A DNA stretch of 11,769 nucleotides from Deinococcus roseus (GTDB lineage Bacteria > Deinococcota > Deinococci > Deinococcales > Deinococcaceae): contig NZ_BMOD01000052.1 in NCBI RefSeq assembly GCF_014646895.1, positions 1 to 11,769 of the forward strand, read 5' to 3'. Made by a program: the position numbers and the translations under genes. Below are positions 11,530 through 11,769 of the stretch, piece by piece; position 1 is the first letter of the stretch, and each line of letters opens with the position of its first letter. The notes beneath the pieces were generated by a model that had not been told where the DNA came from, made no database searches, and was given only the letters and a program-made list of their open reading frames with translations.

Positions 11530-11747
11530 CAGGCATGGGTGTCTGCAAATGACAGCACAGTGATTTCTCTGGTCTTGCGGTCCATCACAAAAAGACCGGA
11601 CACGCGGTAAAACGCACAGGGAAACAGAAGGTCCTGGCTGAAGAAAAACCCAAACCTTCCGGGAGTCCGTCTGTCCACAAAACGATGGTGCGACCTGCAA
11701 AGGGTCGGAGAGGAATGCCGGTGAACATCGGACTTTGTGGTACCCAA
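11529..11747 (-). CDS. Doubtful hypothetical protein, possibly frameshifted
   Basis: A minus-strand frame of 72 codons ends at TGA 11531-11529. Only its C-terminal half looks coding by codon choice and composition (DLLFPCAFYRVSGLFVMDRK then TREITVLSFADTHA). The N-terminal half looks better in the neighbouring frame from ATG 11728 (MFTGIPLRPFAGRTIVLWTD), and the two would join through a one-base slip in the T-run at about 11643-11647. No good ribosome binding site is seen. I recognise no family. It may be a decayed gene or not a gene. Confidence 0.28.
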   Translation of the reverse strand: MGTTKSDVHRHSSPTLCRSHHRFVDRRTPGRFGFFFSQDLLFPCAFYRVSGLFVMDRKTREITVLSFADTHA

Positions 11748-11769
11748 ATGCCCCTATCTGAGCATGCAA

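Noticed and set aside
1..11769. CRISPR arrays, tRNA and rRNA genes
   Set aside because: No regularly spaced repeats, cloverleaf-like sequence or rRNA segment was seen on either strand.

Overview
The window looks like accessory DNA from a moderately GC-rich bacterium. Its gene types, its mix of Shine-Dalgarno and probably leaderless starts, and its transposon families would suit a Deinococcus-like genome. That placement is inference; no rRNA or other marker gene is present.

Layout. (1) Positions 1-324, minus strand: the 5' end of a secreted lipoprotein that appears to carry a starch-binding module, with a near-consensus promoter and palindromes resembling LacI-family operators. (2) 521-1314: a graveyard of two insertion sequences, the last part of an IS982-type transposase joined to the first half of an IS3-type element. 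(3) 1614-4057: a response-regulator receiver domain with an in-frame stop, an unknown 96-residue protein overlapping an intact DoxX/DoxD-type membrane protein, the N-terminal stub of a heavy-metal P-type ATPase carrying a perfect 32-bp palindrome, and the N-terminal stub of a phosphoribosyltransferase. (4) 4188-6688: a 13-codon leader ORF coupled to a large intact soluble histidine kinase (PAS-GAF-PAS-PAS-HisKA-HATPase). (5) 6859-8849: a Met-rich DUF305 protein cut off by an IS5-type element, which is fused to the C-terminus of a Tn3-type transposase; then a repeat-rich stretch and the frameshifted C-terminal half of an MFS exporter. (6) 8839-11529: an intact zinc/cadmium/lead resistance unit, a ZntA/CadA-type P1B ATPase followed by a CadC-type ArsR/SmtB repressor. 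A 20-bp palindromic operator sits in the promoter spacer, and the predicted transcription start falls on the ATPase ATG. (7) The last 250 bases hold at most a doubtful minus-strand frame.

How it fits together. The surviving genes suggest a metal and redox stress island: an efflux ATPase with its own repressor, a DUF305 protein and ATPase stub of the kind found near copper and heavy-metal genes, a DoxX protein, and a sensor kinase. Roughly half the genes are truncated or frameshifted, and several breaks lie beside transposon fragments. The ATPase-repressor pair looks fully functional. No unambiguous new system is visible. The least explained elements are the 96-residue protein, the 32-bp palindrome, the leader ORF before the kinase and the repeat cluster at 7903-7959.
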